Counted from the stretch's first letter, positions 18,420 through 28,450 are shown. The stretch: DNA of 64,000 bases from Candidatus Nitrosocosmicus oleophilus (GCF_000802205.1 NZ_CP012850.1:744001-808000); one strand, 5' to 3'. Made by a program: numbers and translations. Notes: generated by a model not told the origin, from the sequence alone.

Positions 18420-19835
18420 TTGGCACAAACTCTATACGACAAGATTTGGGATAATCACGTAGTATATTCTGATGAAAGTAGTAATCTGTCGCTTTTATAC
18501 ATTGATAGGCATTATGTGCATGAAGTAACTTCGCCTCAAGCTTTTGATGGCCTTAGGATTAACGAGAGAAAAGTTAGAAGACCAGATCTTACTTTTGCTA
18601 CGGTAGATCATAACGTTCCCACTACTAACAGGTCCTTGCCCATTGTAGATCAAATCTCATCATTACAAATAAAAGCATTGGAAAATAATTGTAAAGAATT
18701 TGGAATAAAACTTTTTGATATTCATGATAAGTATCAAGGGATAGTTCACGTAATCGGTCCAGAATTAGGATTGACACTTCCTGGTAGTACGATTGTTTGT
18801 GGTGATAGCCATACTTCCACTCACGGGGCATTCGGATCCCTGGCTTTTGGTATAGGTACCAGTGAAGTAGAACATGTATTGGCGACTCAATGTCTGTGGA
18901 TGAAAAAGTCAAAAAATTTTGAAATAGTTTTGAATGGCGGTTTAAAACAAAACCAGGCTGTAACATCTAAAGATGTTATATTAAACATTATTAGAAAAAT
19001 AGGTACATCTGGAGGCTCAGGATCAGTGATTGAATATAAGGGAAACTACATTTCATCCCTCACAATGGAAAAACGCATGACTATTTGTAATATGTCTATC
19101 GAAGCCGGTGCTCGAGCGGGTCTTGTTGCTCCAGATGATGTTACTTTTGAATATTTAAGGGGAAGAGTCTATACTCCCAAAAATGAATTATTTGATCAAC
19201 AAATAGACGATTGGAAGAATCTCCGATCTGATAACGGAGCGCAATACGATAAAACCTTCTCTATTGATATCGACAATCTTGCACCTCAAGTTACCTGGGG
19301 TACTAATCCAGCTATGACTACCGATGTGGACTCTGCAATTCCTTCTCCTGATGAATATTCTAAGGGAAATGATGATGAAAAAAAATCTGCTATCAAAGCC
19401 CTCGAATACATGAATTTAAAACCGGGTTTACCAATTACTGATATTTCAGTGGATCGAGTTTTTATCGGTTCTTGCACAAATGCAAGATTAGAAGATTTAA
19501 TCGAAGCTTCTAATGCAGTGAAAGGAAAAAAGGTATCTTCTAGTGTTAAAGCAATGGTTGTTCCGGGATCACAACAGGTAAAAATTGCTGCCGAAAAATT
19601 GGGATTGGATAAAATTTTTATCAATGCCGGCTTTGAATGGAGAGAGCCTGGCTGCAGTATGTGTTTAGGTATGAATCCTGATATACTCCAAGCCGGTGAA
19701 AGATGTGCTAGCACTTCTAATAGAAATTTCGAAGGACGCCAAGGTACAGGGGGACGTACTCACCTTGTTAGTCCTTTTATGGCTGCGGCCGCTGCAATAG
19801 CCGGAAAGTTTGTTGATGTGAGAGAATGGGTTTAA
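18420..19835 (+). CDS. leuC: 3-isopropylmalate dehydratase, large subunit
   Basis: The aconitase-family subunit that isomerises 2- to 3-isopropylmalate in leucine synthesis. The 471-residue length and insert pattern are those of the bacterial-type LeuC. The 4Fe-4S cysteines appear in [10 protein letters not shown] and GCSMCLGMN, and the [11 protein letters not shown] active-site block lies at about 129-140. Translation starts at TTG 18420, and several A/T runs lie just upstream. leuD follows after 37 nt. Confidence 0.95.
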   Translation: MAQTLYDKIWDNHVVYSDESSNLSLLYIDRHYVHEVTSPQAFDGLRINERKVRRPDLTFATVDHNVPTTNRSLPIVDQISSLQIKALENNCKEFGIKLFDIHDKYQGIVHVIGPELGLTLPGSTIVCGDSHTSTHGAFGSLAFGIGTSEVEHVLATQCLWMKKSKNFEIVLNGGLKQNQAVTSKDVILNIIRKIGTSGGSGSVIEYKGNYISSLTMEKRMTICNMSIEAGARAGLVAPDDVTFEYLRGRVYTPKNELFDQQIDDWKNLRSDNGAQYDKTFSIDIDNLAPQVTWGTNPAMTTDVDSAIPSPDEYSKGNDDEKKSAIKALEYMNLKPGLPITDISVDRVFIGSCTNARLEDLIEASNAVKGKKVSSSVKAMVVPGSQQVKIAAEKLGLDKIFINAGFEWREPGCSMCLGMNPDILQAGERCASTSNRNFEGRQGTGGRTHLVSPFMAAAAAIAGKFVDVREWV

Positions 19836-19872
19836 ATTTAATTTATTATAGATAAAAATTACAGGTGTATTT

Positions 19873-20475
19873 ATGGAACCTTTTAAGAATTTGACAAGTA
19901 AGGTAGTTCCGCTTGATATTGCGAATATTGATACAGATCAGATTATTCCAAAACAATTCTTAAAACTTTTGGGCAAAACTGGGTACGGTGAATATTTATT
20001 TTTTAATTGGCGTTATGATCAACAAGGTAAACCATTAGAGGATTTTGTGTTAAACTCATCCCTATTTAGTGGAAGACAGATTCTGTTAACGCGTGAAAAT
20101 TTTGGTATAGGAAGCTCAAGAGAACATGCGGTATGGGCACTTAAGGATTATGGCTTCAAAGTAATCCTTGGGGTATCTTTTGCAGATATTTTTTACAATA
20201 ATTGTTCTAAAAATGGAGTTTTGGTCATCAAAATGGACAAGAATACAATCGAAGATTTCTTTTCCTCAAAAACAAACGAAAACTTTGAAATAGACTTGAT
20301 ACAACAACAAATTAAGATAAATTCTAAAGTCTTTGATTTTGACATTGATCCTACATTAAAAAGTTATTTGGTAAATGGGTTAGATGAAATTTCCAAAACT
20401 CTAGAACTAGGAAATCATATCAAGAAATATGAGGATAAACATAAAGTTTCTGTGGAAACAGAAAGTATGATATAA
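19873..20475 (+). CDS. leuD: 3-isopropylmalate dehydratase, small subunit
   Basis: The 200-residue swivel-domain partner of LeuC. Visible blocks are VVPLDIANIDTDQIIPKQFLK at the N-terminus and NFGIGSSREHAVWALKDYGF (about 76-95), which holds the substrate-binding loop. It follows leuC closely in the same orientation, so the heterodimer is encoded as an operon. No leuA or leuB lies in the window. Confidence 0.95.
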   Translation: MEPFKNLTSKVVPLDIANIDTDQIIPKQFLKLLGKTGYGEYLFFNWRYDQQGKPLEDFVLNSSLFSGRQILLTRENFGIGSSREHAVWALKDYGFKVILGVSFADIFYNNCSKNGVLVIKMDKNTIEDFFSSKTNENFEIDLIQQQIKINSKVFDFDIDPTLKSYLVNGLDEISKTLELGNHIKKYEDKHKVSVETESMI

Positions 20476-20601
20476 AAACATTCAGATAAAATGCTATAGA
20501 AAAAAAAATAGTTAATTTTACAAAGGGTAAATCTAATTAGATTTATTACTGTAACGATTGAAGAGTTTCTTATAAGATATATAACTACTATTTTTTAAGA
20601 T

Positions 20602-20916
20602 ATGAAAATAATTACATCAAAATTGACTCTTTTAATCATACTGTCGACAATTATTGTTGTTAGTAGTTTGACGATCCCACAGAATAGTATGGCTGCTACT
20701 ACTGCTACTGTTGCTACTAATGTTGATGAAAATTCTGTATCTTTACATCCTATTTCTGCACAAGATCTTGATACCACTTCTGGTTCAAATCAATATCATA
20801 CCTCTTTTGTTTGGTCAAATCCAGGTACTTCTAAAATGACTGATGTTTTGACTGCTAGTTTTACAAACATTCTTGATACACAAATTTATACTGGTTTAGA
20901 CAAGATTACGAACTAG
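20602..20916 (+). CDS. Small exported protein, unknown
   Basis: A 104-residue product with an N-terminal signal peptide (residues 1-31) and an Ala/Thr-rich stretch, followed by a short globular part (LHPISAQDLDTTSGSNQYHT). It converges with the exported gene at 20930, with only 13 nt between the stops. No family recognised. Confidence 0.5.
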   Translation: MKIITSKLTLLIILSTIIVVSSLTIPQNSMAATTATVATNVDENSVSLHPISAQDLDTTSGSNQYHTSFVWSNPGTSKMTDVLTASFTNILDTQIYTGLDKITN

Positions 20917-20929
20917 TAAAACCCCTTTT

Positions 20930-21586
20930 TTAGAACGACAAATGAATGTTCATGAGCATCTTGTCAAAAATTAATGCGTATTTGTCAAATTCCTTTTGTT
21001 CAGCTAAAAGGGAAAAAATATAGATATTATTGTTAATAGTCAAAAAAACCTGTTTAGTTTTAAACAAGAAACCTGCATTTTCAAAGCTGTATGTTATGCT
21101 TTCAGCTGTTTTGTTTATGCTATCAATATGTATGGTGGATATGTTATCAATTCTAAATCCCTGGTTCTGGTTTACAAGTTTCTGAACTATATCTTGCGTA
21201 TTGATGCTTTCGTTAATTGTAAAGTTATTTTTTGGCATCAAAACATTTACGACAATGTTTTCTTGAAAGAGATCTTCTGGATTTTCTTTTGGTGATAGAA
21301 ATACTATTATGTTGTTAGTTTGATTTTCATCATCATTCTTTTTATCTTCAACAATCTCCCAATTTGTGGGATAGGTTATGCTTAGACTGCTATCATTGGT
21401 TGTATAATTTGACCAAGTAGTTTCTTGAGCGAATGCTTTATTTACCGAAAACAAAGTGAGACCTTGAGCGGTGTCTATCAGGCTATTGTGGCCAAACCAA
21501 CTAGACAAAAACAGGAGCAATACACATGGTAATGCGAAAATTATAATGTTGACTTTCCTAATAGACATACTAAATTCTATTACCAT
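20930..21586 (-). CDS. Exported PsbP-like protein
   Basis: A 218-residue protein with an N-terminal membrane or signal segment (about 13-45) and an ectodomain of the PsbP/Mog1-like fold: TWSNYTTNDSSLSITYPTNWEI, then a central EDLFQENIVVNVL strand pair and a C-terminal VFLTINNNIYIFSLLAEQKEFDKY block. Such domains are frequent in archaeal exported proteins. Role unknown. Confidence 0.65.
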   Translation of the reverse strand: MVIEFSMSIRKVNIIIFALPCVLLLFLSSWFGHNSLIDTAQGLTLFSVNKAFAQETTWSNYTTNDSSLSITYPTNWEIVEDKKNDDENQTNNIIVFLSPKENPEDLFQENIVVNVLMPKNNFTINESINTQDIVQKLVNQNQGFRIDNISTIHIDSINKTAESITYSFENAGFLFKTKQVFLTINNNIYIFSLLAEQKEFDKYALIFDKMLMNIHLSF

Positions 21587-21678
21587 ATTATAATTAGTAT
21601 TTTTTACATTTCTATTTATTATTATATTAAACTTTAATCAATAGGTTCATATGATAATCTACCTATGTTCTAAATTAT

Positions 21679-22344
21679 TTGGGTATTTTCAGGTATGACT
21701 TGTATAAAAGTCCTAATGTAGGTATATTTGCAAAATCTAACGATAAAATTGTATTACTTCCACATGGTTATGCTGAGACGAAATTAAAGAAAATAACGGA
21801 TATTTTAGAAGTGGATCCAATTTTTGTTTCTATAGCAGGAAATAGAATAATTGGTCCTATGGTTGTCTTAAATAATAATGGGATGCTGCTGCCTTCAACA
21901 GCATCAGAGGATGAGGTGTTACATCTAAAACGTGTAACCGGATTGAATGTGTCCAAACTAGAATCAAAATTAACGGCTATCGGCAATCTAATATCCACTA
22001 ATGATAAAGGAGCAATAGTTTCTCCGTTATTTAAGAATGAGTTTGATAAACAAATATGTGATGTTTTAGGAATAGAAACTCATACCATGTCTGTTGCTGA
22101 TTTCAATCAAACTGGTTCGATGATTGTGTCAACAAATGATGGTGCAGCAGTACATCCAAAGGCCACAGAGAAAGAGGTTGAAACTATTTCATCAGTTTTA
22201 AAGGTAGAAGTAGAACCTTTAACCATCAATGGTGGTATTCCATATCTATCATCGGGCATTGTTTGGAATACCCGGTCTTTGATTGTAGGGAATCTAACTA
22301 CTGGACCAGAATTAATCATGTTAAGTAGGGCGTTTAAAATGTAG
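21679..22344 (+). CDS. eif6: Translation initiation factor 6
   Basis: aIF6 binds the large ribosomal subunit and prevents premature subunit joining. The 221-residue product shows the five-fold pentein repeat: GVFAKSNDK-type start, GNRIIGPMVVLNNNGMLLPSTASEDE, IGNLISTNDKGAIVSPLF, GSMIVSTNDGAAVHPKATEKE and GIVWNTRSLIVGN. It starts at TTG 21679. The repeat order and length match the family. Confidence 0.95.
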   Translation: MGIFRYDLYKSPNVGIFAKSNDKIVLLPHGYAETKLKKITDILEVDPIFVSIAGNRIIGPMVVLNNNGMLLPSTASEDEVLHLKRVTGLNVSKLESKLTAIGNLISTNDKGAIVSPLFKNEFDKQICDVLGIETHTMSVADFNQTGSMIVSTNDGAAVHPKATEKEVETISSVLKVEVEPLTINGGIPYLSSGIVWNTRSLIVGNLTTGPELIMLSRAFKM

Positions 22345-22456
22345 TATTTTCAACGTCTGGTTAGCGACTCTTATCATAAATCAAATTAAGTTACTCATTT
22401 ATTTGTAGTTTTTTTTGAAGATGATGAGTGGATATCCAAATCATCTTTAAATTTAT

Positions 22457-22771
22457 TTAACTACTGAATTTCTTCATACTTTTGAGGATGTTTTTGGATG
22501 CTTTTTTAATACCTTTTAATTCCTTTAGGACTTGTTTTTCATAATATGAGAGCTGTTCTTTTTCTTTATTTTCTGAATCTGTTAAAATAGAACTTGATAG
22601 GCTTATACTGTCCTTTTTTGTAGCATCAACCGCATCCTTATTTTCCTTTTTTATTTTATTACTTTCTACATTTTTTTTATTACTTTTTGTAGCATCAACC
22701 GCATCCTTATTTTCCTTTTTTATTTTATTACTTTCTACATTTTTTTTATTATTATTAGTACTAATTACCAT
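22457..22771 (-). CDS. Lysine/asparagine-rich repeat protein
   Basis: A 104-codon frame made largely of two copies of a 23-residue unit (KKNVESNKIKKENKDAVDAT) plus a basic C-terminal helix (EQLSYYEKQVLKELKGIKK). No family recognised. The C-terminal part looks coiled-coil-like and could be the functional portion. Confidence 0.5.
   Translation of the reverse strand: MVISTNNNKKNVESNKIKKENKDAVDATKSNKKNVESNKIKKENKDAVDATKKDSISLSSSILTDSENKEKEQLSYYEKQVLKELKGIKKASKNILKSMKKFSS
22615..22752. repeat. Two perfect 69-bp direct repeats
   Basis: Units at 22615-22683 and 22684-22752 are essentially identical and together encode the 23-residue repeat of the Lys/Asn-rich protein. The identity at every base indicates a recent duplication. 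Confidence 0.9.
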
Positions 22772-23153
22772 ATTTGTTATATGATCTAACCCTCATAATA
22801 AATATCTTAATTATTTTAGTTTTTATCGAATTTTACAACCTCTATTCTAAAAACATGATCTGAAAAGGAAACTAAACTTACTTACTCTATTGCAGATAAA
22901 AATGTAATTCTAGAACAGATACTCGATCATACTAGTAGCAAATCATAGAGGTACGCACAAACTAACTTCACCATAAGCTCTCAGGATCCCAGGGGATTTG
23001 TGGGCTGAGGAATAATTGAAACACTCACTAAAGTTAACTACGCATAAGAAGGGTTGGATTTCTTTAACCCAAAGTTTCAATAGATTAGGTATGTAAAGTA
23101 TTGATGTTGTTATAGACTATATACAACATAACTATAAGAAATGGAAACTATAT
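22772..23153. other. Gene-free spacer with two hairpins
   Basis: No coding frame is supported. Around 22979-23010 a stem CTCAG/CTGAG encloses ATCCC/GGGGAT pairing, and at about 23050-23070 GGGTT pairs with AACCC. A small structured RNA is possible, but no known RNA family is recognised. Confidence 0.3.
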
Positions 23154-23393
23154 TTGATCATGAATCCACAAATGTTCATGGACTTTGAACTTGATAAATT
23201 AAGAGAATTAAAAGATAATTACAAATGGCTCTATTCCAATTATGAAGTTTTTAAGAGAAACTATAAGAATCAATTCATTGCAATAAAGGATGAAGTACAT
23301 CTAGATAATGACATTGACCTTGAGAGATTGTTGCAAAGATTAAAACAGAATAATTTCAATGGACCAATTGCGATTGAGTATATTTACGGTTAA
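23154..23393 (+). CDS. DUF5678-like small protein
   Basis: A 79-codon frame whose centre (NYKWLYSNYEVFKRNYKNQFIAIKDEVHLDNDIDLERLLQRLKQ) follows the W-x2-N-Y-x2-L-x3-Y-x3-F-I-A-v-x-D pattern of DUF5678. The start is TTG 23154 or ATG 23160. Short, stand-alone and of unknown function. Confidence 0.6.
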   Translation: MIMNPQMFMDFELDKLRELKDNYKWLYSNYEVFKRNYKNQFIAIKDEVHLDNDIDLERLLQRLKQNNFNGPIAIEYIYG

Positions 23394-23629
23394 TTTCTTT
23401 ACTTTTTAAAAGTACAAAGATAGGTAATAAACAAAAAATTTTTCATCATGCTAAAGTTATGACTATAAATATCATTTTATGTACATTTCCTCAGAGAATA
23501 AATTATCTATTGTCATACTCATTAATTGTACAAATCTGAAATAGTAAAAAGGATCTTACTGTCTGTCTTAATTTCTCTTCATATTCAAATCTTGTCGAAT
23601 TGATGGTACAAGATTTATGTTCTCATAGA

Positions 23630-23905
23630 CTAATTACAAATTTGCGTCTTACGTTTTTGATTAATACTCGAGTAATAATTATTACTGTATACTACGTCTT
23701 CTCCAGGAATAATGTGCTCCCTCACTGATACTGCAGCTGGTGACAAATCAATAATATATTTTCTGTTACAATTAATGTTATATACGGATGTGTATTCAAA
23801 TTTTCCTGTTTTTTCAAATGTTATCTCATGTCCATGAATATCCACATAACTTTCATTCAGGATCTCGGATATCTTTAATTTTAATCCGTTAGTCATCTTT
23901 TTCAT
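23630..23905 (-). CDS. Small hypothetical protein
   Basis: A 91-codon frame with a basic N-terminus, a beta-rich middle (DIHGHEITFEKTGKFEYTSVYNI) and a polar C-terminus. Its amino-acid usage is coding-like. No family recognised. Confidence 0.45.
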   Translation of the reverse strand: MKKMTNGLKLKISEILNESYVDIHGHEITFEKTGKFEYTSVYNINCNRKYIIDLSPAAVSVREHIIPGEDVVYSNNYYSSINQKRKTQICN

Positions 23906-23960
23906 TTTTTTCTAGTCTAATTACAATTAGCTTCTGACATTATTATCGTGCTTCAATATA

Positions 23961-24104
23961 ATGTCCGTAGACAATAAGATGGTAATTGATTTCATTTCAA
24001 TCTACTTAAATACATCTGGTTTCTATGAAGAAATCATATCGTTGTTTTCTCCTTTTATGCTAAGAAATCTCCTCATTTCCTTCTTTGATAGGGTATTGGA
24101 GTAA
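23961..24104 (+). CDS. Short hydrophobic helical peptide, possible gene
   Basis: A 47-codon ATG frame (MSVDNKMVIDFISIYLN...FDRVLE) of normal amino-acid usage in a stretch otherwise without genes. No family recognised and no clear ribosome-binding site. Confidence 0.3.
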   Translation: MSVDNKMVIDFISIYLNTSGFYEEIISLFSPFMLRNLLISFFDRVLE

Positions 24105-24470
24105 ACTTATTCTACCATTTTGGTAGATCGAGAGACCTTACTCAGATCATTTTACAGGATTGACGGATCAAACCATGCTATTAGATATGATGAAAGGAGG
24201 CTTGTGTGGTAACAATATCAATGGGGCCAATAGATATACAAATTAAATCTATATGCCTGCAGGATCCTAATCATATCTATTTTTCTTTACAAGTATTTTA
24301 CAAACATGTAGCTGAAGAACACATATCTAGTCTTTATTGCTCTCTCAATTCAATACCTTATATGGTGGTACAATACTAATTATCATGTTCTTGTCTATAT
24401 TGATTTCAACTTTTTTAATTGTGTTTATATAAACCTGATAGAAGAACTATATAGATCTATATTAACTATA
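24105..24470. other. Spacer, nothing clear
   Basis: No coding frame is supported. A TATA-like TTTATATAAACC at 24423-24434 probably drives the CHAD-like gene starting at 24471. Confidence 0.4.
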
Positions 24471-25436
24471 ATGTATAAATATAAGTATCGTTCTCTTAGA
24501 ACGATGGGAAGCAAATCTACTATGTCATCCTCACAACTGATTCTACCTTATATTGAAAATTTTCAAAAGAATTTTGCAGATATAAAAAGTAAAAGTAGTT
24601 TTTATTTAAAAACCAATACAGAGAAAGATTTTTTCGATTTAAATCACGATATAAAGAAATTGGAATATAACTTGCTGATTTTTCCTAAGAAGATTAGAGA
24701 TCAAAAAGACCTGAAAACAATGAGACGGATCTCTAAATCATTGTCAAAAGTTGAGGGAGATCTAAGAGCATATGATCTGATCGACAAGGAGATCTTAAAT
24801 AAAAAAGGATCAAGTAGGGATCAAAATCATATAAAGAATTTTGAAAACATACTTAAAGTGAGAAAACAAAATCTATTGTCAGAATCAAACAGCATAATTC
24901 AAAAAATAGAATCTGTTAATTTACCAATAATTGATATGCAGTTTGATGACAGATCTCTACATAAAAGAACAAAAAAGTTGTCAGCTAATGTAGATAAACT
25001 AACAAGAGGAATTGGAAAGAAAGTCATGAAATTCGATTCAGATAATATCATTGTACCTAAAAATAATAATGTTTCAAAAAATATATTCAAACTACAAAAA
25101 AGATGCGAGAAACTAAAATTAACTCTAGATATTTTAACTCATCTTCCACAACAATCTGATATAAGAGATGGAGGATATCAAAATACCGAAAACGTCGTCA
25201 TAAAGAATTGTAACAAGATACACCGATTACTTCAAGACATCAATAGTATTAACTATGCTACAAGTTTACTAAAGCAAGCAGGGTCCGAACACTATATGAT
25301 GAAGGCAGTTGATAAAGTAAATGATGATTTACAAGAGAAACAAAGACAGTTTATAGATATGTGTAAGCACTTTTCGGAGAATAAAACCGCATCTGTTAAT
25401 GATACAAAAATAGATACCCAACCAAAAAATGTTTAA
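24471..25436 (+). CDS. Degenerate CHAD-like helical protein
   Basis: A 321-residue basic, all-helical protein. Its order of segments follows the CHAD protein at 28835-29734: a first helix pair, then ISKSLSKVEGDLRAYDLIDKEI (compare VGKRLFRINSNIRDIDIILEKL), LQKRCEKLKLTLDIL (compare LRKDSKKLRYLIELV) and IHRLLQDINSINYATSLLKQ (compare LEKIQGMLGDIHDYDIALNYL). The conserved N-terminal His and Arg cluster of CHAD is mostly lost. CHAD domains bind polyphosphate; whether this copy still does is uncertain. Confidence 0.55.
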   Translation: MYKYKYRSLRTMGSKSTMSSSQLILPYIENFQKNFADIKSKSSFYLKTNTEKDFFDLNHDIKKLEYNLLIFPKKIRDQKDLKTMRRISKSLSKVEGDLRAYDLIDKEILNKKGSSRDQNHIKNFENILKVRKQNLLSESNSIIQKIESVNLPIIDMQFDDRSLHKRTKKLSANVDKLTRGIGKKVMKFDSDNIIVPKNNNVSKNIFKLQKRCEKLKLTLDILTHLPQQSDIRDGGYQNTENVVIKNCNKIHRLLQDINSINYATSLLKQAGSEHYMMKAVDKVNDDLQEKQRQFIDMCKHFSENKTASVNDTKIDTQPKNV

Positions 25437-25479
25437 TTTTAACCTTAAATTCAGTAATGCTTGTTGGAACTCCTAAGGA

Positions 25480-25697
25480 TTGAGGAAGTTTTGCAGGGAT
25501 GTATGCCATCTTTACACGGCCTATAAAGATGAATATTCTAAAGGATATTATTCGGAGGGGCATAAAAGATGTATAGAGTGTAATTTATTTTTGGATTGGA
25601 GTGGAATGAGGTGTCTTGTTGTGACCATGTTCTTAGAATAAAACCTCATAACAATCGGTGTAAGTCACGTTTATTAAAACTTGCCGCTAGAATATGA
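25480..25697 (+). pseudogene. Frameshifted small zinc protein gene
   Basis: A TTG frame at 25480 encodes GHKRCIECNLFLDWSGMRCL and then runs out of frame. One base later the other frame gives CDHVLRIKPHNNRCKSRLL to a stop at 25697. Restoring a single base near 25620 gives a CxxC...CxCC-type zinc protein followed by a basic tail. Probably a decayed gene, or a sequencing error if the base is wrong. Confidence 0.45.
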
Positions 25698-25918
25698 TTT
25701 AGTAAACAACTATAATGAACTATGGCTCCCAGTTTAGTCAATTTAATTAGAAATCTATTTCCATATATTCAAAAACCATAAGATTGTACAAAATCAAATC
25801 TTTTCGCTCTGGATTTGAATTATCAGAATGTAATGTTGTCTCTTCATCAATGATATTCATGCAAAAAACAGCAAATATAAAAAGAAAAGGATATCAATGT
25901 TAAGAAACATTATATTTT

Positions 25919-26128
25919 ATGCCTTGTAAAGGTAAATGTGCAAATGAAAAACCTATAAAAGGATCTCATAAAGATAATACCGCTAATTCCAAATGTTCCA
26001 TGTGTGGGATCAGATATTATTCTGATGCCCGTAGATGTTATTGTTGTAATTCATTATTAAGGAAGAGAAAATCCAGACATCATTCTTTAAGACTTAAGGA
26101 AGAGGCAAATATGATTACGCGTTATTGA
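25919..26128 (+). CDS. Small zinc-ribbon protein
   Basis: A 69-residue protein with three cysteine pairs: CKGKC at the N-terminus, CSMC in the middle, and CYCC, followed by a very basic tail (LLRKRKSRHHSLRLK). The layout fits one zinc ribbon plus nucleic-acid-binding basic residues. Family not identified. An AT-rich stretch precedes the ATG. Confidence 0.6.
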   Translation: MPCKGKCANEKPIKGSHKDNTANSKCSMCGIRYYSDARRCYCCNSLLRKRKSRHHSLRLKEEANMITRY

Positions 26129-26397
26129 TTAATTTTATTTTTTTGATATAATCGTGTTTAGCAATCTAAACAAATATTTATACAAAGGATCTTTCCCAAG
26201 GAATATTGAAAGTATCTAATTTCTAAGAGAATAACATTAACTATATATGATTCACTTAGAAAAAATTTACAAAATATGTTCTATATATAATATTATCAAA
26301 CACAATAAATACATCCAAAATTATGTTAAGGTGAGAAATGAAACTTTATTTATGTTCTAATGTTAATCGATTTTATGAAATTATGTATTCGTGGTGA

Positions 26398-27117
26398 TTG
26401 ATTGTGGTGCAAGTAATTGGAAATAATAATCCTAACAATATTAAGAACGACGAATCGGGAGTTCTTATTGTAGTTGAAGGAATTGACGGGTCAGGCAAAT
26501 CTACGCAAATTCACTTGGTAGATAGATGGTTAAACTCTAAAGGATACGATGTTTTTTTTACAGAATGGAATTCTTCGGAAACCGTGAGAGAAATTACCTC
26601 CAAAGGGAAAAAAAAAGCAAGATTGACGCCCATGACTTTTTCACTTTTACATTCAACCGATTTTGCTGATCGATACGAAAAGAATATTTATCCATTATTG
26701 CGAGCTGGATATATCGTTCTTGCAGATAGGTATATCTACACTGCTTTAGCTAGAGACACAGTGAGAGGGTGTGACAAATCTTGGGTGAGGAATATGTACA
26801 GTTATGCTCGAAAACCTGATCTAACTTTCTATTTCAGGGTACCAATAGAAACTGCAGTAAATAGAATCATTTCTGGTAGACCAAAGTTGAAACATTATGA
26901 AGCTGGAATGGATCTTGGATTGAGTAAAGATGAATATGAAAGCTATAGGATCTTTCAGGGAAGAATTGTTGATGAATATGAATCGATGGTTGATGACGAA
27001 AATTTTATAGTAATTGATGGTACACTTGAAATAGAAAAACAACAAAATATTGTAAGAAGACACGTATTGAGGACATTAAAATTGAAAAATCCGATTCAAG
27101 GACATATACTTGAATAA
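26398..27117 (+). CDS. Thymidylate-kinase-like P-loop kinase (intact Walker A)
   Basis: A 239-residue dTMP-kinase-superfamily protein. Walker A is GIDGSGKST at residues 28-36, and the DRY motif is present (LADRYIYTALARD, about 114-126). The segment MTFSLLHSTDFADRYEKNI matches the base-binding helix. A second paralogue follows after 29 nt on the same strand, so they are probably co-transcribed. True thymidylate kinase is one possibility. A role outside dTTP synthesis is another, because the pair lies between two CHAD proteins. Confidence 0.75.
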   Translation: MIVVQVIGNNNPNNIKNDESGVLIVVEGIDGSGKSTQIHLVDRWLNSKGYDVFFTEWNSSETVREITSKGKKKARLTPMTFSLLHSTDFADRYEKNIYPLLRAGYIVLADRYIYTALARDTVRGCDKSWVRNMYSYARKPDLTFYFRVPIETAVNRIISGRPKLKHYEAGMDLGLSKDEYESYRIFQGRIVDEYESMVDDENFIVIDGTLEIEKQQNIVRRHVLRTLKLKNPIQGHILE

Positions 27118-27146
27118 TATTAGAAAGGGTTACTAGGGAATAGAAC

Positions 27147-27914
27147 GTGGTCTCAACATTAACAAAGAAAAAATATTCGGCTGATGATAGCAAAGGCAGT
27201 AATAAAATTAAATTTATTAACCATTCGGGAATAAAATATCTTAAAGACATTGAAATACATGGATCGTTCATAGTAGTTGAAGGACCAGATGCTTCGGGAA
27301 GAAGTACCCAAATTCAAAAAATAACTGAGAAATTGGAGGCTGATGGACATGCAGTAGTTAATGCCGGATTAAAAAGATCTGATCTCATATCAAAAGGAAT
27401 AATTGAAGCAAAACGAAACTATCAGGTTGGGAGAAGAACGATGGCACTTTATTATGCAGCAGATTTTGCAGATCAATTGGAAAATAAAATAATCCCTGCA
27501 CTTAAAGCTGGTTTTGTAGTAATTTCTGATAGATATATCTACACACTTATTGCGAGAAGCTCTGTAAGAGGGATAAATAAAAATTGGTTACATCAATTAC
27601 ATAGTTTTGCGATCAAACCAGATCTTATTTTCTATCTGAATGTGGATCCATATAATCTGATACATAGAGTATTTAAAAAGAATAAATCTCTTGATTATTA
27701 TGAATCAGGAGCGGATCTAGGCATATCTGCAGATATTTTTGATTCCTTTATTAAATATCAATATTTGTTGAAGAAAGAGTTTGCTATTATGCAAAAAAAA
27801 TATGGACTTATTGATATAGATGGTGATAAGCACATTGAAGATATTTATGATCAAATTCAATCGAGAATTAGTGAATTTCTTAATCTAAATAAACATAATG
27901 GGACCCGAGTTTAG
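27147..27914 (+). CDS. Thymidylate-kinase-like paralogue with Arg in Walker A
   Basis: A 255-residue paralogue of the preceding gene, started at GTG 27147. It keeps the fold blocks (MALYYAADFADQLENKIIPALKAGFVVISDRYIYTLIARSSVRG) and the DRY motif. Its Walker A reads GPDASGRST, so the invariant phosphate-binding lysine is Arg52. The codon is AGA and the neighbouring glycines are intact. An N-terminal extension of about 38 residues is unlike the partner. It may be a weakly active or regulatory subunit; heterodimer formation with the upstream protein is inference. Confidence 0.7.
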   Translation: MVSTLTKKKYSADDSKGSNKIKFINHSGIKYLKDIEIHGSFIVVEGPDASGRSTQIQKITEKLEADGHAVVNAGLKRSDLISKGIIEAKRNYQVGRRTMALYYAADFADQLENKIIPALKAGFVVISDRYIYTLIARSSVRGINKNWLHQLHSFAIKPDLIFYLNVDPYNLIHRVFKKNKSLDYYESGADLGISADIFDSFIKYQYLLKKEFAIMQKKYGLIDIDGDKHIEDIYDQIQSRISEFLNLNKHNGTRV

Positions 27915-28336
27915 TTGTAGAATTAAAAACATTTTGAGTAGCTATTCTTTGTAGTGGAAATGATTGTAACAATCAATTAATCTAAAGACTTATTTATTTA
28001 CTACTACTCCTTTATTATGAATTTGTACCATTCAACGAATCAACGAAATCAATCATAATCTTTGAAATTTTAGGATGGATATAGATCATCTATTTTCTCT
28101 TTATGGCGATAAAATTTTTTGTAATGTTTTTCTCATATCAAATCCACTTTATTCTTTAATTTACAACTAAGATCTTGATGCCTAGTTTGTTACAATATTT
28201 GTTGCATACCCAGTTGAAAGTATACCTCTATAGAGTACATAGTAACTATTAGGACAATTGTTAAATCCTTTATCGAGATAGTTTATTCAAGGTGAGTAAG
28301 AACACAAATTTATATCCGGAGGAAGGAAAATTATGC
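27915..28336. other. Spacer, nothing clear
   Basis: No coding frame longer than about 30 codons is supported, and no repeat or RNA gene is recognised. Confidence 0.5.
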
Positions 28337-28450
28337 ATGGGTTGTTTTCATCAAAGATTTAATCATCGATATAACATGGGAGAGCAAAATAATTGCCTTT
28401 TATGTGATCACCCGAAATGCGATTGTATCCAGTTTATCGAATGGATTTGA
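28337..28450 (+). CDS. 37-residue Cys/His microprotein (CFH...CLLC...CDC)
   Basis: ATG 28337 opens a 37-codon frame: MGCFHQRFNHRYNMGEQ, then NNCLLCDHPKCDCIQFIEW. The pattern C-F-H-x4-H-x-Y-x4-Q-x-N-N...C...C-x-C-x-Q is shared with the proteins at 40966-41142 and 42393-42548. It is probably a zinc-binding microprotein. Confidence 0.6.
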   Translation: MGCFHQRFNHRYNMGEQNNCLLCDHPKCDCIQFIEWI

